A stretch of 64,000 nt of DNA, from contig CM049309.1 of assembly GCA_026874595.1 (NCBI GenBank), positions 38,085,079 through 38,149,078 on the forward strand. Direction: 5' to 3'. Origin of the DNA: Sipunculus nudus (taxonomy: Eukaryota > Annelida > Sipuncula > Golfingiida > Sipunculidae). Made by a program: the position numbers and the translations under genes. Position 1 is the first letter of the stretch. Each line of letters starts with the position of its first letter. Positions 47,437 to 59,034 of this stretch are shown here, piece by piece. Under the pieces are notes generated by a model. The model was not told the DNA's origin, did no database searches, and saw only the letters and a program-made list of their open reading frames with translations.

Positions 47437-47796
47437 GATCGTATAACGTATAATCCGTTTACTTCAAAGAAGTCATACATATAATACTATTTTATCATCA
47501 AAAGCTTTCGTATCCTCATAACAGATGGATAAATTACATATGCAGAATAATATCATACTGCTGTAGACTGGAAGTATGTTACGAGGTAAAAAAATGAAAA
47601 AAGGTGAATCGAGCATCACGTTTTTGAGATCGAATTAGCTGATAGTTTTATCATTATACCCAGCGAATAAAATACTTCCAATTTCCAAATTTGTATTTAA
47701 ACCCAGATGGTTCTTTGTGACAAATAAATTATAAAAACTATCACCTTCTGGTACAATTACTCCGTTTGGTAACGTCAAGGGCACGGTGGTTCTTTT
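47437..47796 (-). repeat. antisense copy of exon 10 3' half and intron 10, unit 3
   Basis: Almost identical to 41872-42231. Unit 4 lacks this segment. Confidence 0.9.
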
Positions 47797-49895
47797 GAAA
47801 TATGATCCTGTTAAAGATTTTTTAACCGTGAAAAATATTTATGTTGCATCAAAAAGATATCAATAATATATCCTTGTACAGTTTGCTACAGTTCCTTGCA
47901 TTTGGGTTTTAACCTTTTTATTTAAATATTCAGAAAGCCAGCTGACATCTGCATCACAAGACAGTCAAAATACATAAAAATAAAAATGATAAGAGAAATG
48001 TGAAGACAGATGAGGAATAGTGTTTCGTGGATTTACTCCAAGACAAAGTCTCCTGTATACATCTGGTCATTTCTAACTTGTTCATAGGCACACTGTCATC
48101 TGGTACATACGGAACATCTGTCCTTGCCAGAAGTGATGATTCTGGGTGACTATAGAACATCTTGAAACCAGAAAGACTCTTCAAGTTGCCCATTCACCCA
48201 CCTTTTGATAAAGAATTTATGTTATTTCTGGCTTCCTCTGTGTATATTAATCATCAAAGGATCATTTTGGTTGTGAAATGTTCATATAAGGCCTTCGTGA
48301 AGGATGTATTAAACTGTTTCTCAAGAACATGTTCCTAAACACAGTAATGTTGACAAACGGGAAATATATGTAACCTTAGGTGGTAGGTTGCATAATTGCG
48401 GAGGTATCAAGGTCACTTGTTGCAAAACTCCATTTGCAAAGCTCTGGCTTATCTGACTTGCCGCCAGACGCCCTTGTCGAATTTGTTCTGATTATTTTGG
48501 CAGCCCCAGCATATTATGAACACGTTGATATAGACAACACAAGCAGCCTTAGTGGAGTGATATCAACGTTTTTTCTGGCCTATTTAAAAAAATGCTCTAA
48601 GGGATTACCTTTAGTTTATAAAGGTCAGATAGGGGACGTGGCCCTTCTAACAATATAATTTTAGTATCATCCACTGTAATGTGGTTACTATCAGTCTCGT
48701 TCTGAAAGCAGATATGAAGAGTCTAGCCATGTGTGTTAACATCAAGAATCTATGCTACAGAGTGGAACACGTGAAACCTGATTACAGTTTGTATGCGACA
48801 CTTGATACATTTGGTTTTATCTTAAGGTTGAAAGTTAACGAAAGCCAGAAAAAATCTTGAGTACAATAATTCTACAATATTCTAGATAACGCTTTAAACT
48901 ATAATACAACTGTTATAGCCTTGAACAATTTGAAATTGCCTCAATAACTAAATTTAATCATGAATACATAAACTCTTCAAGTCACATGATCTAGTTTTTT
49001 TAACCCTCAACCGGATTTCTCACAATACTGATCTTTAATATTCCTCTCTCAAGGTCAACAAATCCATTTGACTTTAAGCTTTAGAGAAAATAATTCCATT
49101 ATATAAATTGCCCCAGAAAGAGAAAGAAAAACATATTGGTTACCGTAAATTTCTCTTTCAATAAGTAGTGCTTATTTTCGGTTTACACCTACCATACTCA
49201 CACGTGACACTGCACCAAAAAGGAAAACTGTAAAATGGCTTGAATGGCAGAGCACCAACAAGTTACTTGTGTGCACCAGGGCCCTCTGTATATCCTGTTT
49301 AAGGGAATTTTTCTTATCTATTTTCCTTTTCAAAAAGGAAACATAATGCATGTAACGGTATGAAATGAGTCTGAGCATACCTGAGGGTATGTAACATGGA
49401 AAATGTTACCTACATCAACATTCAGATAATTATCACTTTTCTTTAAAATGAAGATAAACAAAGGCATCTTGTGAAGCAAAAACGGTAAAATCTGGTTTGT
49501 AATTTTTTTTTTTAGGCTTTAAGCTAAATACATACAACGTTTGATACTCGTATATACCACCATTACGAGCCCACCCGGACTTATATTTGTAAGCAAGTAT
49601 TGCAAAATATGTTCAAACTAGGCTATAAGTTAATAACATATGAACCGTTTTATCTTTTAATTTTCATCACCAGAGACGGTTTAAATTCATTGGGACTGAT
49701 CGTTGTCCCCTAGGGCTAAAGTTGTTGATTACACCTAAACTTTAATTTGTTACCAAAAAGTGAACTGTAGCATCGATTGAATTGACTTATGCCGGGGCAC
49801 CCTACTATCACACATCATTGTATATCTCACACACACACACACACACACACGTATAGTCACTCTCAATGTTTATTTATTTATATATTAGTTACTAG

Positions 49896-50070
49896 AAACT
49901 GCATCGGCCAAAATTTCGCCCTGAGTGAACTGAAGACATGTGCTGCCCTCTTGCTGAAACACTTTGAATTTGAAGAACAGGAAGAACCAATACCGAGTCA
50001 GCAACTTGTGCTGCGGGCAAAGAACGGAATTTATCTGAAAGTCAAGGAACGAACCGTAGACCGTGGATGA
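49896..50070 (+). CDS. P450 copy 2, terminal exon, array copy 4
   Basis: Protein identical to the others; acceptor region TTAGTTACTAG differs by one base. It is followed by the original gene flank (paralogous to that after 11663), so in position it is the ancestral last exon. Confidence 0.82.
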
Positions 50071-50209
50071 TGCGAAATCATATATTTATAATATATATAT
50101 ATATATATATCAGTATTTAATGGTTCTGTGCACCATTTAAGACTTAACCTTTCTTAATTTTCTTTTCTATTGGCAAAAGGTGTCATAGGTATAACAACAG
50201 TTTTCTTTT

Positions 50210-52740
50210 TTTACATTAACTTATATTCCAGGTATTTTTTAAATTTCTAGAAGTTCTTTTATAGCTTGAGTGCTTCCAGTATGGGTAACAGCTGTGTCCG
50301 CTGCATACTGAATCAATTTGTGTCCTGTGCCTCCTATATTTTTACACCTTTTACACCTTACTCTCCTACACCTTTAATTTTACCTAGTATTTCTTATATT
50401 AACAGCTATTATTTCTGAGGCATGTATGAACAAATAGGGTGACAATGAACATTCTTGCCTAAAACCTCGATTTATAGAAAAATATGAAATAGCTCATCCC
50501 CTTTTTATAACACAACTGTAAATATCTGAATAAATCAAATAAAAACCCATTTTCTAAAATTGGGTCCAAAGTTCATCATTTGTAGTGAATTTTGAATATT
50601 TGAGTTCATTCCAAAAAAGTCAAAAGCTTTTTCAAAATCTAAAAATATCAGGTAACTTATTTTTATGTTAATATGAATACGCATATATATCTGTAATTTT
50701 TATAATATTTTCTCCAATATATCTGTTTTTCATTAAGCCAGTCAGATCAGAATAATTAATAGTCTAGTGTTGTCCTGATTCTATTAGCGATTTTTTTTTT
50801 TTTTTTTTTGTAATTATTTTATAATCATGGGACTGAAGTTGGACAGAAATTCGATATTCGCATACGATTATCAAATATCACTCAAATCAGGGATATTCGA
50901 TATTCACATGTCAAAACCGAATATCACTCATACCATGCGAATATCGAATATCACTCAATCGGGGATATTCGAAATTCGCTATTCGCATGCGAATATCGAA
51001 TATCACTCGTAATCAGGGATATTTGATATTCGCATGCCAACATAAAATATCAATCATATCATGCAAATATCGAATATCACTCAAATCGGGGATATTCGAC
51101 ATTCGTTATTAGCATACGAATATCGAATATAACTAAAATCAGGGATTTTCGATATTCACATACAAAATCGAATATCACTCATACCATGCGAATATCGAAT
51201 ATCACTCAAATCAGGAATATTCGATATGCATGCTAACATAAAATATTGATAATGTCATGCAAATATCGCATATCACTCAAATCAGGGATATTCGATAATC
51301 GCATGCATACATAAAATAGCAATCATATCACACGAATATCGAATATCGCTCAAATCAGGGATGTTGGATATTCGCATGCGAATATCACAAAACCACATAA
51401 ATAAGTGACATTGGATATTCGATTATCCAACGCAATGATAAATCGAAATATTTTTACTAGGGGCCTCAGATTCACTGTAGACATGTTCTCTTGTCACATG
51501 CCTGGCCTCTGCAAGCACCTTACACTACATAAACATATCCCCGGCAAACCAGCCTGTGTTTTGTACCAGTGTTTAATCCTCTGCATGTATACTTGCAACA
51601 AAGCTGGTCGGCAGGTATATTCGGCTGGACAGCGGGAACTCACTTCTGATATTCTTTTGAAAAATCAACTTCCGTTAAGAGCAATAATTGGCTATGCGGA
51701 TAACAAAATAATTAGCGACATTTTAATTTCGCATAATAATACCACACTTATAAGCTACATTCGGTATTTGCATTAGTAAATCGATTATCACACAAATCAA
51801 CGACATTCGATATTCACCAGCGAAATTCGGGAAAACTGTCGGCGCTCGAGTTGTTCGACAACCTGGTCAACCCGTGGCATAGTTCATACATATTACGGCT
51901 ATGATGCGCCATGACCTTAGATATTTGCACGCCAATAACACAAAGCCAAGCGACATTCGCATGCGAATATCGAATGTCACACATATCAGCAAATATTCGA
52001 TTTTTACTAGCGAATATCACAACATCACATAAATTGGTGACATTCGATATTCGCACGCTAAATACGGGCAACCTATCGACGTACGTTCGGCCAGTTCAAC
52101 ACCAGGTCAACTTGGAGACATATTAAATACATGACCGGGCAATGACGGGCAATGACCATAGATATTAGAACGCCAATATAAGCATGCGAATAACGAAATA
52201 TCCAATATCTCTGATTTGAGTAATATTCGATATTCACATGATATGAGTGATCGAATATCGAATATCCCCGATTTGAGTGATATTCGATATTTGCATGCGA
52301 ATATCGCATTTCGAATATCCCCGATTTGAATGATATCCGATATTAACATGGTATGAGAGATATTCGATTTTGCATGTGAATGTCGAATATCGAATATCCC
52401 TGATTTGAGTGTTATTCGATATTCGCATGCGAATATCGAATCTCGAATATCGGCCAACTTCAGTCCCGTGATTATAATCAGTGTATAGTAGAGAGAGAGG
52501 ACGCCAGTTCTTTAATAGAAGAGAATCTTTTACTTTGTGGGAATATGACAGATAATGCCATGTCGTATTGAAAGCGGTAGAATACACGTGAAACTGAATA
52601 TTTCAGTGGGTTGATAAAGTAATCTTTAATATCATCCCAAATTTTCTGATAAAATTCAGCTGGACATCCATCAGGTCCTGGTGTCTTATTCATTACAGAC
52701 ATTTTTGCAATATGTTACACGAATGTCAATTTAAAGGAAA
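50210..52740 (-). pseudogene. decayed L1/Tx1-type LINE reverse transcriptase (copy 2 flank), split by an insertion
   Basis: Minus-strand pieces: NKTPGPDGCPAEFYQKIWDD (52478-52702), KNWRPLSLLYTDY (52500-52560), then, beyond the inserted element, a YADD box changed to QYAADTAVTH at about 50284-50312. Same element as 11870-12720. The frame breaks are old and shared in part. Confidence 0.78.
50825..52471. mobile_element. fold-back-type transposon with tandem-repeat inverted arms
   Basis: Ends TCATGGGACTGAAGTTGG and CCAACTTCAGTCCCGTGA are inverted repeats with one mismatch, flanked by TTATAA on both sides (50819-50824 and 52472-52477). Copy 1 has the uninterrupted site TTTTATAATCAGTG at ~12393. 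Both arms (50845-51400, 51900-52450) are short tandem units of CGAATATCGAATATCACTC with CAAATCAGGGATATTCGA in one orientation on the left and the reverse complement on the right, around a ~400-bp unique centre. This is the architecture of fold-back elements (Drosophila FB, sea urchin TU). No transposase is seen. Confidence 0.8.
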
Positions 52741-53870
52741 TAAGCTTTCCATGAAGATAACCATGTGCCATTGGTATTCATGAATATTTTAATTAAAATA
52801 AAATCAGTCGCAGCTTTCACTAAATTGAGTGTCTTTTTTATCAAAAATAATTCATATATGGTAATTCATATCATGTAATATATTTCTTCCCGGTAGCGTT
52901 GTTATATTAGCTTGTATTACATATATAACTGAGGATACCTAAACAATGTGTGTAGTATGTCTTCCGTCGGTGACCATATGCTTGTCATTACTTCAGTAGA
53001 GTTGTCATTAGTTGTTCATAAAGTTCTTTAGGCCTTATTTTCACACCACGGTCACGATCACATAACAACCTTCTTTATATTTGCAACGAATCTAACTCCA
53101 TTTCGTCTTAAAATAATAATGTCTTTATATCTAAAAAGGTTTAACTAGTTAAGTCACAACATGACATCGCATATTTATTGTTTGAAACTTGGATGTTTAC
53201 CAATTCATTGTCAGTCAATGATGTATTCCTTGGTCATGTAGTGTAATTAATCTATGTATGACATTGCAATTAATGCAGCCTGCACACAGGGGCGACATAG
53301 GTTATAGGTATATGGCCTACGAATTCAGTCCCACCTGCATTCATTCAAGGGTAATTTTTTCTACTGATTTTTGCGATGGTCCCTCTAGGGGCGATCCAGG
53401 AATCGGGAAAAGGTTGGGTCAAACAAAGGAATAATGAAAAAACCTAAAAATTTTCCCAGGTCCTGTGAAGGGAGGGGGACAGGTCAAGGCCCGAAAAATT
53501 AGTCTCAAACCCTTAAAAAAGATTGCTGCTGCTGAAAAATTCGAGGGGTCCGGAAATATTATATGAAATATTATATCTAAACCTGGTTTAGAATCAACAT
53601 ATACTGGAAACATTATATCTTATTTTCTAAACCCTTATACTTTATTGTAATATATTTGAAATGTAATTAAGTATATATATATATTTGAAATGTGATAAAG
53701 TATATATTTAATTATGTATAGGGAACCGGCTTCATCATTAACTTATATGAAACTGAGGTATTGGTATTGTAGTGCGACATAATAAACAAGACAATTGGTT
53801 TGGGCCTCTTCTTATTTTATTTGCAATACGCTGCATTGCAATGAGTTTTTACTCTGCCGAATGATTGTGG
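52741..53870. other. 3' flank of P450 copy 2, no gene seen
   Basis: Aligns with 12720-14080 up to about 53,330. 53385-53560 resembles the GGATCC-type MITE at 28171-28374. 53620-53720 is (TATAT)-rich. Confidence 0.5.
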
Positions 53871-53950
53871 TCCACACGAGACCACCGGGCCCGCCTGGCC
53901 ACGTGACCCTAGTCACTTGATCAGTCACGCCACCTGGCCCAAGTTGTAGC

Positions 53951-54387
53951 ACGCCCTCTCCAAGCCAAGCCAAGCCAAAGAAAGTTTTACGCTCGTCGAG
54001 CAGCTACAGGTTGCTGTGGTCAAGACCTCAGCCCTGTGCGCTCCTTAAGCACTTTCTTATGTTCAGACGCACGTTCAGACGCAATGCCACACCAAGCCAA
54101 GCAAGAGCCGCGAGAGGCCGCCACCGTACATCACGAGCCGGTGACTTTTGGAAAGCTACAGCACCCACAGCCGCAAAGGCAGAAGCAACCCGCATTCCCT
54201 CCACCGATCCCAGCAGCGGAGACCCAGCTATGCCATTCGAAAGCCGAATTCGATCTTGTGAATCGACACTCTTTCGAGACCCATCGCCATTGTACTTGCA
54301 GTTTCGGCCATTTGGACCGTATTAACCGGGTTACCCAGTTGTGCAAGTTTTAGCAAGTTTTTTCGTCATCAGCAACGCCCTCTCCAA
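53951..54387. mobile_element. GC-rich insertion between 13-bp direct repeats
   Basis: ACGCCCTCTCCAA occurs at 53951-53963 and again at 54375-54387. The ~410 bp between begin with (GCCAA)n and are much richer in GC than the surroundings, leaving several frames open (for example 54036-54353, ending HRHCTCSFGHLDRINRV). No tRNA-like promoter or poly-A tail was found, so a SINE or a short retroposed gene fragment is only a guess. Confidence 0.35.
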
Positions 54388-54484
54388 ATTAATAAACAAA
54401 TACAAAATTATTTGTACCAATTTGAATTGTGTCTTAGAGATGCTAAAAAGTTATATAACTGTGTGTGTGTCTCCGAGTACAATA

Positions 54485-54927
54485 AATAAATCGTGAATAA
54501 GAAACCTGCCCTTCACAGATCACCATTCTTACAGGATATAGCCTCATCCACGTACATCTCATTTGCGGTATCCAAGCCTGTTGAGTTAAATGTCTTAAGA
54601 TTTGTACTATAAACAAGTAGAAATCTGCATTCTAAGGAATGCAAAAGCCCCCGCCACTTTTGTTGGTTGGTATGGTGTGTGTGTGGGGGGGGGGGGTATT
54701 CCCTAAACCGTGTGCATCCACTTATTCCGCCCATATTCCTAGGTTCATTCGTGCATAAGCGACTGTACATGTGTGAAGATATGATCATGTTCCGGAGCCA
54801 AGACAGGCCCATTCACAAAATGCCCTTGAAATTTCATGAGGTTCTGTTCATGTTTGCGTGAGTTTAAATGTGAACACAGGGTCGCAATTTCCATTCGAAA
54901 CAAGGGTCTTCGACACCCCCCAAAACT
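54485..54927. repeat. repeat block B, copy 1
   Basis: Begins ATCGTGAATAAGAAACCTG and includes CTAAACCGTGTGCATCCAC. Copies 2 and 3 are at 60332-60790 and 62512-62960. Variable poly-G (54684-54696) and poly-C runs lie at fixed places in the block. Confidence 0.85.
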
Positions 54928-55440
54928 GGACATGGTGATTATCCCAATCGTTGTATGTTCTCTTGAATCGAGGTCAAATTGTTAGGATGTTTGCGCGCGT
55001 ATCAAATACAATGTACTGTATCAATAAATATACTCCGTGTAGGTTACTGTATGGTGAAATCACGAAAATGCAACCCATGAGAAACACTGAAAAAGTATCA
55101 ATCGCAAAAATTTACCACACCCACAGCCCTCCCTGACCTCAATGAAGAAATACCCCTCACGTGCAGTGGATAATGCCCGAGGTAAACTGGAGGATCTCGG
55201 TCAGATCAAGCGAGTTATCATGATATGTGCATTTAGCATACCAATCACCTTGTCAGTTTCAGTTTCTGGCACTATTTTTTTTTTTTTTTTGGGGGGGGGG
55301 GATAAATTCAGGACATTTAAATATGCTCTATATGCATATCTGATACCGATCCTTCCCCAAACAAGTAAGTATTACATTGTTTCAATTTTATTTATTGTAT
55401 TCAGAAATATGTTTCAAATGTTTCTTACCATATAAAAATA
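54928..55440. repeat. repeat block D, copy 1
   Basis: CAAAACTGGACATGGTGATT onwards is almost identical to 63445-63970. Here D follows B directly; in the second copy ~480 bp separate them. Confidence 0.88.
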
Positions 55441-56265
55441 TCAATAATTATTATTATTTTAGTAATAGCAGTATTAGAAGTAGTAGTAGTAGTAGTAGTT
55501 GTAGTTATAGTAGTAGTGGTATTGAAACTGTAGTATTGTACAAGTAGTCATATTATAGTATCATAATCATATATTTCTTGTATATAGCATAATTTAGTTA
55601 TAACAAGTGCATTTTTTTTTTCAACCACGGGGGCATACAATAGAACCCTACCCCCCAACCCCCCACCCCACCCCTACCCACCCACACCCCCGGCCCTCTC
55701 TTTATTGATTAAATATAATGTCCAAGATCAATCCTGACAAAAGGTTTTATGGGGGTTTTTTTTAATGGAAACTGAAATTTATAAAATCACAGCTGCCTCA
55801 CTTTTTAACATTAAAAACATTATCCTCTGTCCGTTCAAGGTAAACTTACTTGCCCAAAGATGTATACACGTCACTGCGGCATCTTAAAAAGATGTTTCAT
55901 TAATGTCATAGTAACATAGCCAATCCTTATAAGAGGATACAGATAACTCATTTTGATGCACCAATTAATCTCTTCATAAATGCTTTGGTCTGATTCTGGT
56001 GGTAATGCTTATACACAGAAACATATAAAACTACGTCAGTATTCCTGGGGCACTACAAAGTATCAGTTTGTAAATGAAGGTCACACAGTGCAACAGACGG
56101 GCAGGTCACCCGGTACATGATGTTCGACAACGCATCGTTGTCATGACTCCGACATCCACGTCACTAGCATGCTCATTGGCTGACAGTCACAAGTTTAAAA
56201 ATATAGAGAGAAATCTGACCGGAAGTGATATAAAATACAACGTGGTTGCCATATATTTCGAATGT
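55441..56265. other. simple-sequence and C-rich intergenic DNA
   Basis: (TAG)n-like trinucleotides at about 55475-55520, then C-rich (55645-55695). No gene recognised. Confidence 0.55.
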
Positions 56266-56271
56266 TTTGGG

Positions 56272-56335
56272 TATATAAACCCGGTTACTAACGATTCACG
56301 TCATTTGCACGAGAATTATCAAACAATCAAGACGT
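56272..56335 (+). promoter_or_regulatory. core promoter: TATA box, initiator, downstream element
   Basis: TATATAA at 56272-56278. TCATTT at 56301-56306 matches the initiator consensus TCAKTY and puts +1 at 56303, 31 bp below the TATA box. AGACG at 56330-56334 sits at +28 and matches the DPE consensus RGWYV. Together these predict a transcription start at 56303. Confidence 0.5.
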
Positions 56336-56363
56336 CAAGGAACTACACACGACCTACACAACT
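56303..56363 (+). other. predicted 5' untranslated exon of the orphan gene
   Basis: Runs from the predicted start to the strong donor ACT/GTAAGT at 56364; no ATG-initiated coding needed. The 776-bp intron ends at TCGTTACAG (57139), directly before the start codon. Confidence 0.45.
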
Positions 56364-56616
56364 GTAAGTTCTGGTTTTCAGGCTGAATTTGTTTACTTTA
56401 TTATATTAATATATAGGCTTATTTACTAAGTAGAATATAATAATATTAATATACTATTACTAGTAACAGTATTAGTAGTACTAGTTGTACAGTCATTGAT
56501 ACAGGATTTTGTACTACTATTAATTTTAGTTAAACAACACTATAAGGTTTTACTAGTAATTAATTCATGATACGTTATGCCTATAGTAATTATGTTGAAC
56601 AGTTCGTAAAATAATA

Positions 56617-56617
<1 letters not shown>

Positions 56618-56652
<35 letters not shown>
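56618..56652 (+). repeat. 35-nt poly-G tract
   Basis: Uninterrupted run of about 35 G followed by (AG)n. It lies in the first intron of the predicted orphan gene, G-rich on the sense strand. Confidence 0.9.
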
Positions 56653-56653
<1 letters not shown>

Positions 56654-57139
56654 GAGAGAGAAAGCGCTCTGAATAATGAGGTAGGTGCATTTTATTTTAA
56701 ACTGAATAAGTGAATTTTATTTTTAAACCTGCCCTGAGGTGCTGAAATAAATTCCTCTGTTACAAAAGAAATCCACCATTTCAGTTTAAACTGTTATATA
56801 TATAAATATTTATACATTCAACTCCCAAACTTATCAAGTTATATCAAACATGAAAGGAAGTTAATACCTAATTTTTACTCCGATATCTACTTCAGTTCCA
56901 TTTAAACAGAATGACGGTGAGATAAATGTTTGATGGTGCATGAAAGTTATATTTGATCTATTGCGAGTATTGGAGGAATTAAATATCAATTTAAATATCC
57001 CATATTGATTATTGGGATAAATACCATGCATAATTTACCATGAAATGCTCACCAATTAACTTAATATTAAAAAATAAAACACTCATGTAAATGTTTCATC
57101 CTGAGAAGTTATAATATTTTTTTTTAATTTTCGTTACAG

Positions 57140-57197
57140 ATGGCAAAACTTTCATCTTACTTGACTGGGATGGTCATTTGGCTAGCGAAAGTAACAC
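57140..57197 (+). CDS. orphan gene, coding exon 1
   Basis: 19 codons plus one base. Both splice sites fit consensus and the phase agrees with the next exon. Confidence 0.5.
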
Positions 57198-58129
57198 GTA
57201 AGTACGGTCAATTATTCATTTATATTTTTACCTGTAGATGTAGCTGCAGTACAGAAGGATTTAAATCATGCTGCCCAGACGGAGGGATGAATGATATAAT
57301 CTAAAACACTAATCAAACATAACAATTTTTTTTATCTGAACATGCAAATAAATGTCACCATTTGTAACTTTTCTTTATATTTTTTTTATAAAGGCAGATT
57401 ATCAAGGATTTGACATTCCATGGAACACTTGAAACTGAACATATTTCAAGTTCTATTTTATTAAACAAAAATTTTGATGAATGATGAAATATATCTGTTT
57501 ATACTTAAACATTCTACTTATCAGAGAAACATTATTATCTATTCCCTTCATGTCACAATAGTTTAGTATAATAATAATCTTATAAAAAATGCAAAATGCG
57601 ATCATAAATCTTCTTTATGCATTATTATTATACTTTTTATTTTGATTTTATTTCAGTATTATCAGCTTACAAAAACTCAAATGAGAAATCAAAGAGCATG
57701 CGTATAAAGAATGAAGACAAGAAAACAAAACAAAAACAGCACAAGAAAAACCAAAAGAAACAGCTCAAGAAAAAACAGAACAAACAAGAGAACAATCAAG
57801 ACAAAATCACAAACAAGAAGATAACAGAACAACTACTTATAGCAAGAGAAGAAGACACACTCAGCTTACAATCAACCACAACAAGCATTTGGACAGTCAA
57901 CACAGAAAGCACACCTTCAAATAATTTCAGTTTTTATTCTTTTAATAACGATATAATTAGTTATAACACAGTAAACATCAGTACACTTTCCTTAGATTCA
58001 TTTTCAGACAGCTTTAGTTCTTACTCAGACGACACAAGTAATATTATTGACAACACATCACATAAATACACAATCATACAATCTAATATACACGATCACC
58101 TTTGTTGTTTTTTCGATGTAGAGTTATAA
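57140..58129 (+). CDS. predicted secreted Lys/Gln/Asn- and Ser-rich orphan protein, two coding exons
   Basis: Exon 57140-57197 (acceptor TCGTTACAG, donor ACAC/GTAAGT, phase 1) joins exon 57657-58129 (acceptor TTTTATTTCAG) in frame: 176 residues, stop TAA. The start codon is the first base of its exon. Residues 1-23 (MAKLSSYLTGMVIWLAKVTL...) look like a signal peptide, though Lys17 interrupts the core. Residues 25-75 are strongly basic, K/Q/N-rich. Residues 84-155 are Ser/Thr/Asn-rich and acidic, with sequons N109-F-S, N126-I-S and N152-T-S. The C-terminus is CCFFDVEL. No family recognised. A TATA/initiator promoter and an ATTAAA signal frame it. Compositionally it resembles secreted structural or matrix proteins, but that is only a guess. 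Confidence 0.55.
57657..58129 (+). CDS. orphan gene, coding exon 2
   Basis: 157 codons including the split first one. In strongly AT-rich DNA a stop-free stretch of this length is unlikely by chance. Confidence 0.6.
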
Positions 58130-58207
58130 GTTCAAATTTTTTTATAATCAGTCATCTTTTAAAAATCCAATATTCCCTTTGTATTCTGTCTACATTTTGA
58201 AAAGGTT

Positions 58208-58213
58208 ATTAAA
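58208..58213 (+). terminator. ATTAAA polyadenylation signal
   Basis: Common variant of AATAAA, 79 bp after the stop codon of the orphan gene. Confidence 0.4.
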
Positions 58214-58281
58214 ATATTGTATTACTGTAAATGCATTTTGACTAGTTTTTAAATAGCATACAATGTTTCTGAATATCTTAT

Positions 58282-58283
<2 letters not shown>

Positions 58284-58326
<43 letters not shown>
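58284..58326. repeat. (TA)n microsatellite
   Basis: About 20 TA dinucleotides. Confidence 0.95.
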
Positions 58327-58329
<3 letters not shown>

Positions 58330-58330
<1 letters not shown>

Positions 58331-59034
58331 GATATATTATAACCAAGTTAGATATTTAGTATTTAAGTCGCTGCTCATACAAATTAAAGCTCCAACTCCC
58401 TAAAAGTGGGAGGGGACTCTAGGAAATGATGGAATTTAATTTTGATTTTTTTTAAGATTTTGTAAATTTTCAGTTTGTGCTTAACACGCTAGTTTCCAAT
58501 GTTACTAATTTGATATACACATTATATTAATTAATATTATGATAAAAAAACATCTACCTGGTCAATCTAGACTATCAAAAATATTGATATAGCTTGTTAC
58601 AGCAAGTACAACAGGTATATATACATCAAACAAGGCCCTGTCCCTTCATAGTATTTTTTTGTTAAAATAGGCAGAGGAGGTTATGTTTTAGCCCGTAGTT
58701 GTTTATTCTACTTGACTGCATTTTACTTAACGTTTTGGTGTTGGATACAGACCGGGTAAATCACATTAGACGTTGGTGTTTATAAAGGGGTGGACCCTTT
58801 AAGTTGTGGTGGGGTGGGAAATACACCGGTTGGATCATATTAAACGTTGGTGTTTATTTTAAGGTGGATCCAGTGGGACATTGTTCTGCCTCTTCTAAGT
58901 GCCATTCTAGTATGCACTTAAATCCCTCGGCCTGAATAACTTATGAATTTTGAGATATTATATCAGCACCTCCCCCCCCCCCCCCCCCCCCCCCCCGGTT
59001 TGATCAGAGTTCACTTTAAAGTTATTTATCAGCA
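58330..59034. other. intergenic with a short tandem duplication and a poly-C run
   Basis: AGACGTTGGTGTTTAT / AAACGTTGGTGTTTAT recur about 77 bp apart (58768 and 58845). 25 C at 58972-58996. No gene seen. Confidence 0.55.

Larger units (their letters stand above)
39452..50204 (+). repeat. tandem segmental array of ~2.78 kb units carrying the terminal P450 exon
   Basis: Units start with GAAATATGATCCTGTTAAAG at 39452, 42232, 45015 and 47797 (spacing 2780, 2783, 2782). The fourth unit is partial and runs into the ancestral 3' flank at about 50205. Each unit holds the end of intron 11, the terminal exon, a (TA)n run and, in units 1-3, a 360-bp antisense copy of exon 10. Units are almost identical. 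Unit 1 differs mostly at its left and unit 4 mostly at its right, as expected for the edges of a tandem array. Confidence 0.93.

Noticed and set aside
51814-52587. Minus-strand frames with repeated FACEYRI/DIRYSHAN words
   Set aside because: Shadows of the fold-back element's CGAATATC units.
56074-56367. 97-codon frame over the orphan gene promoter
   Set aside because: It crosses the TATA box and the predicted start site, has no protein-like features and runs over the donor at 56364.
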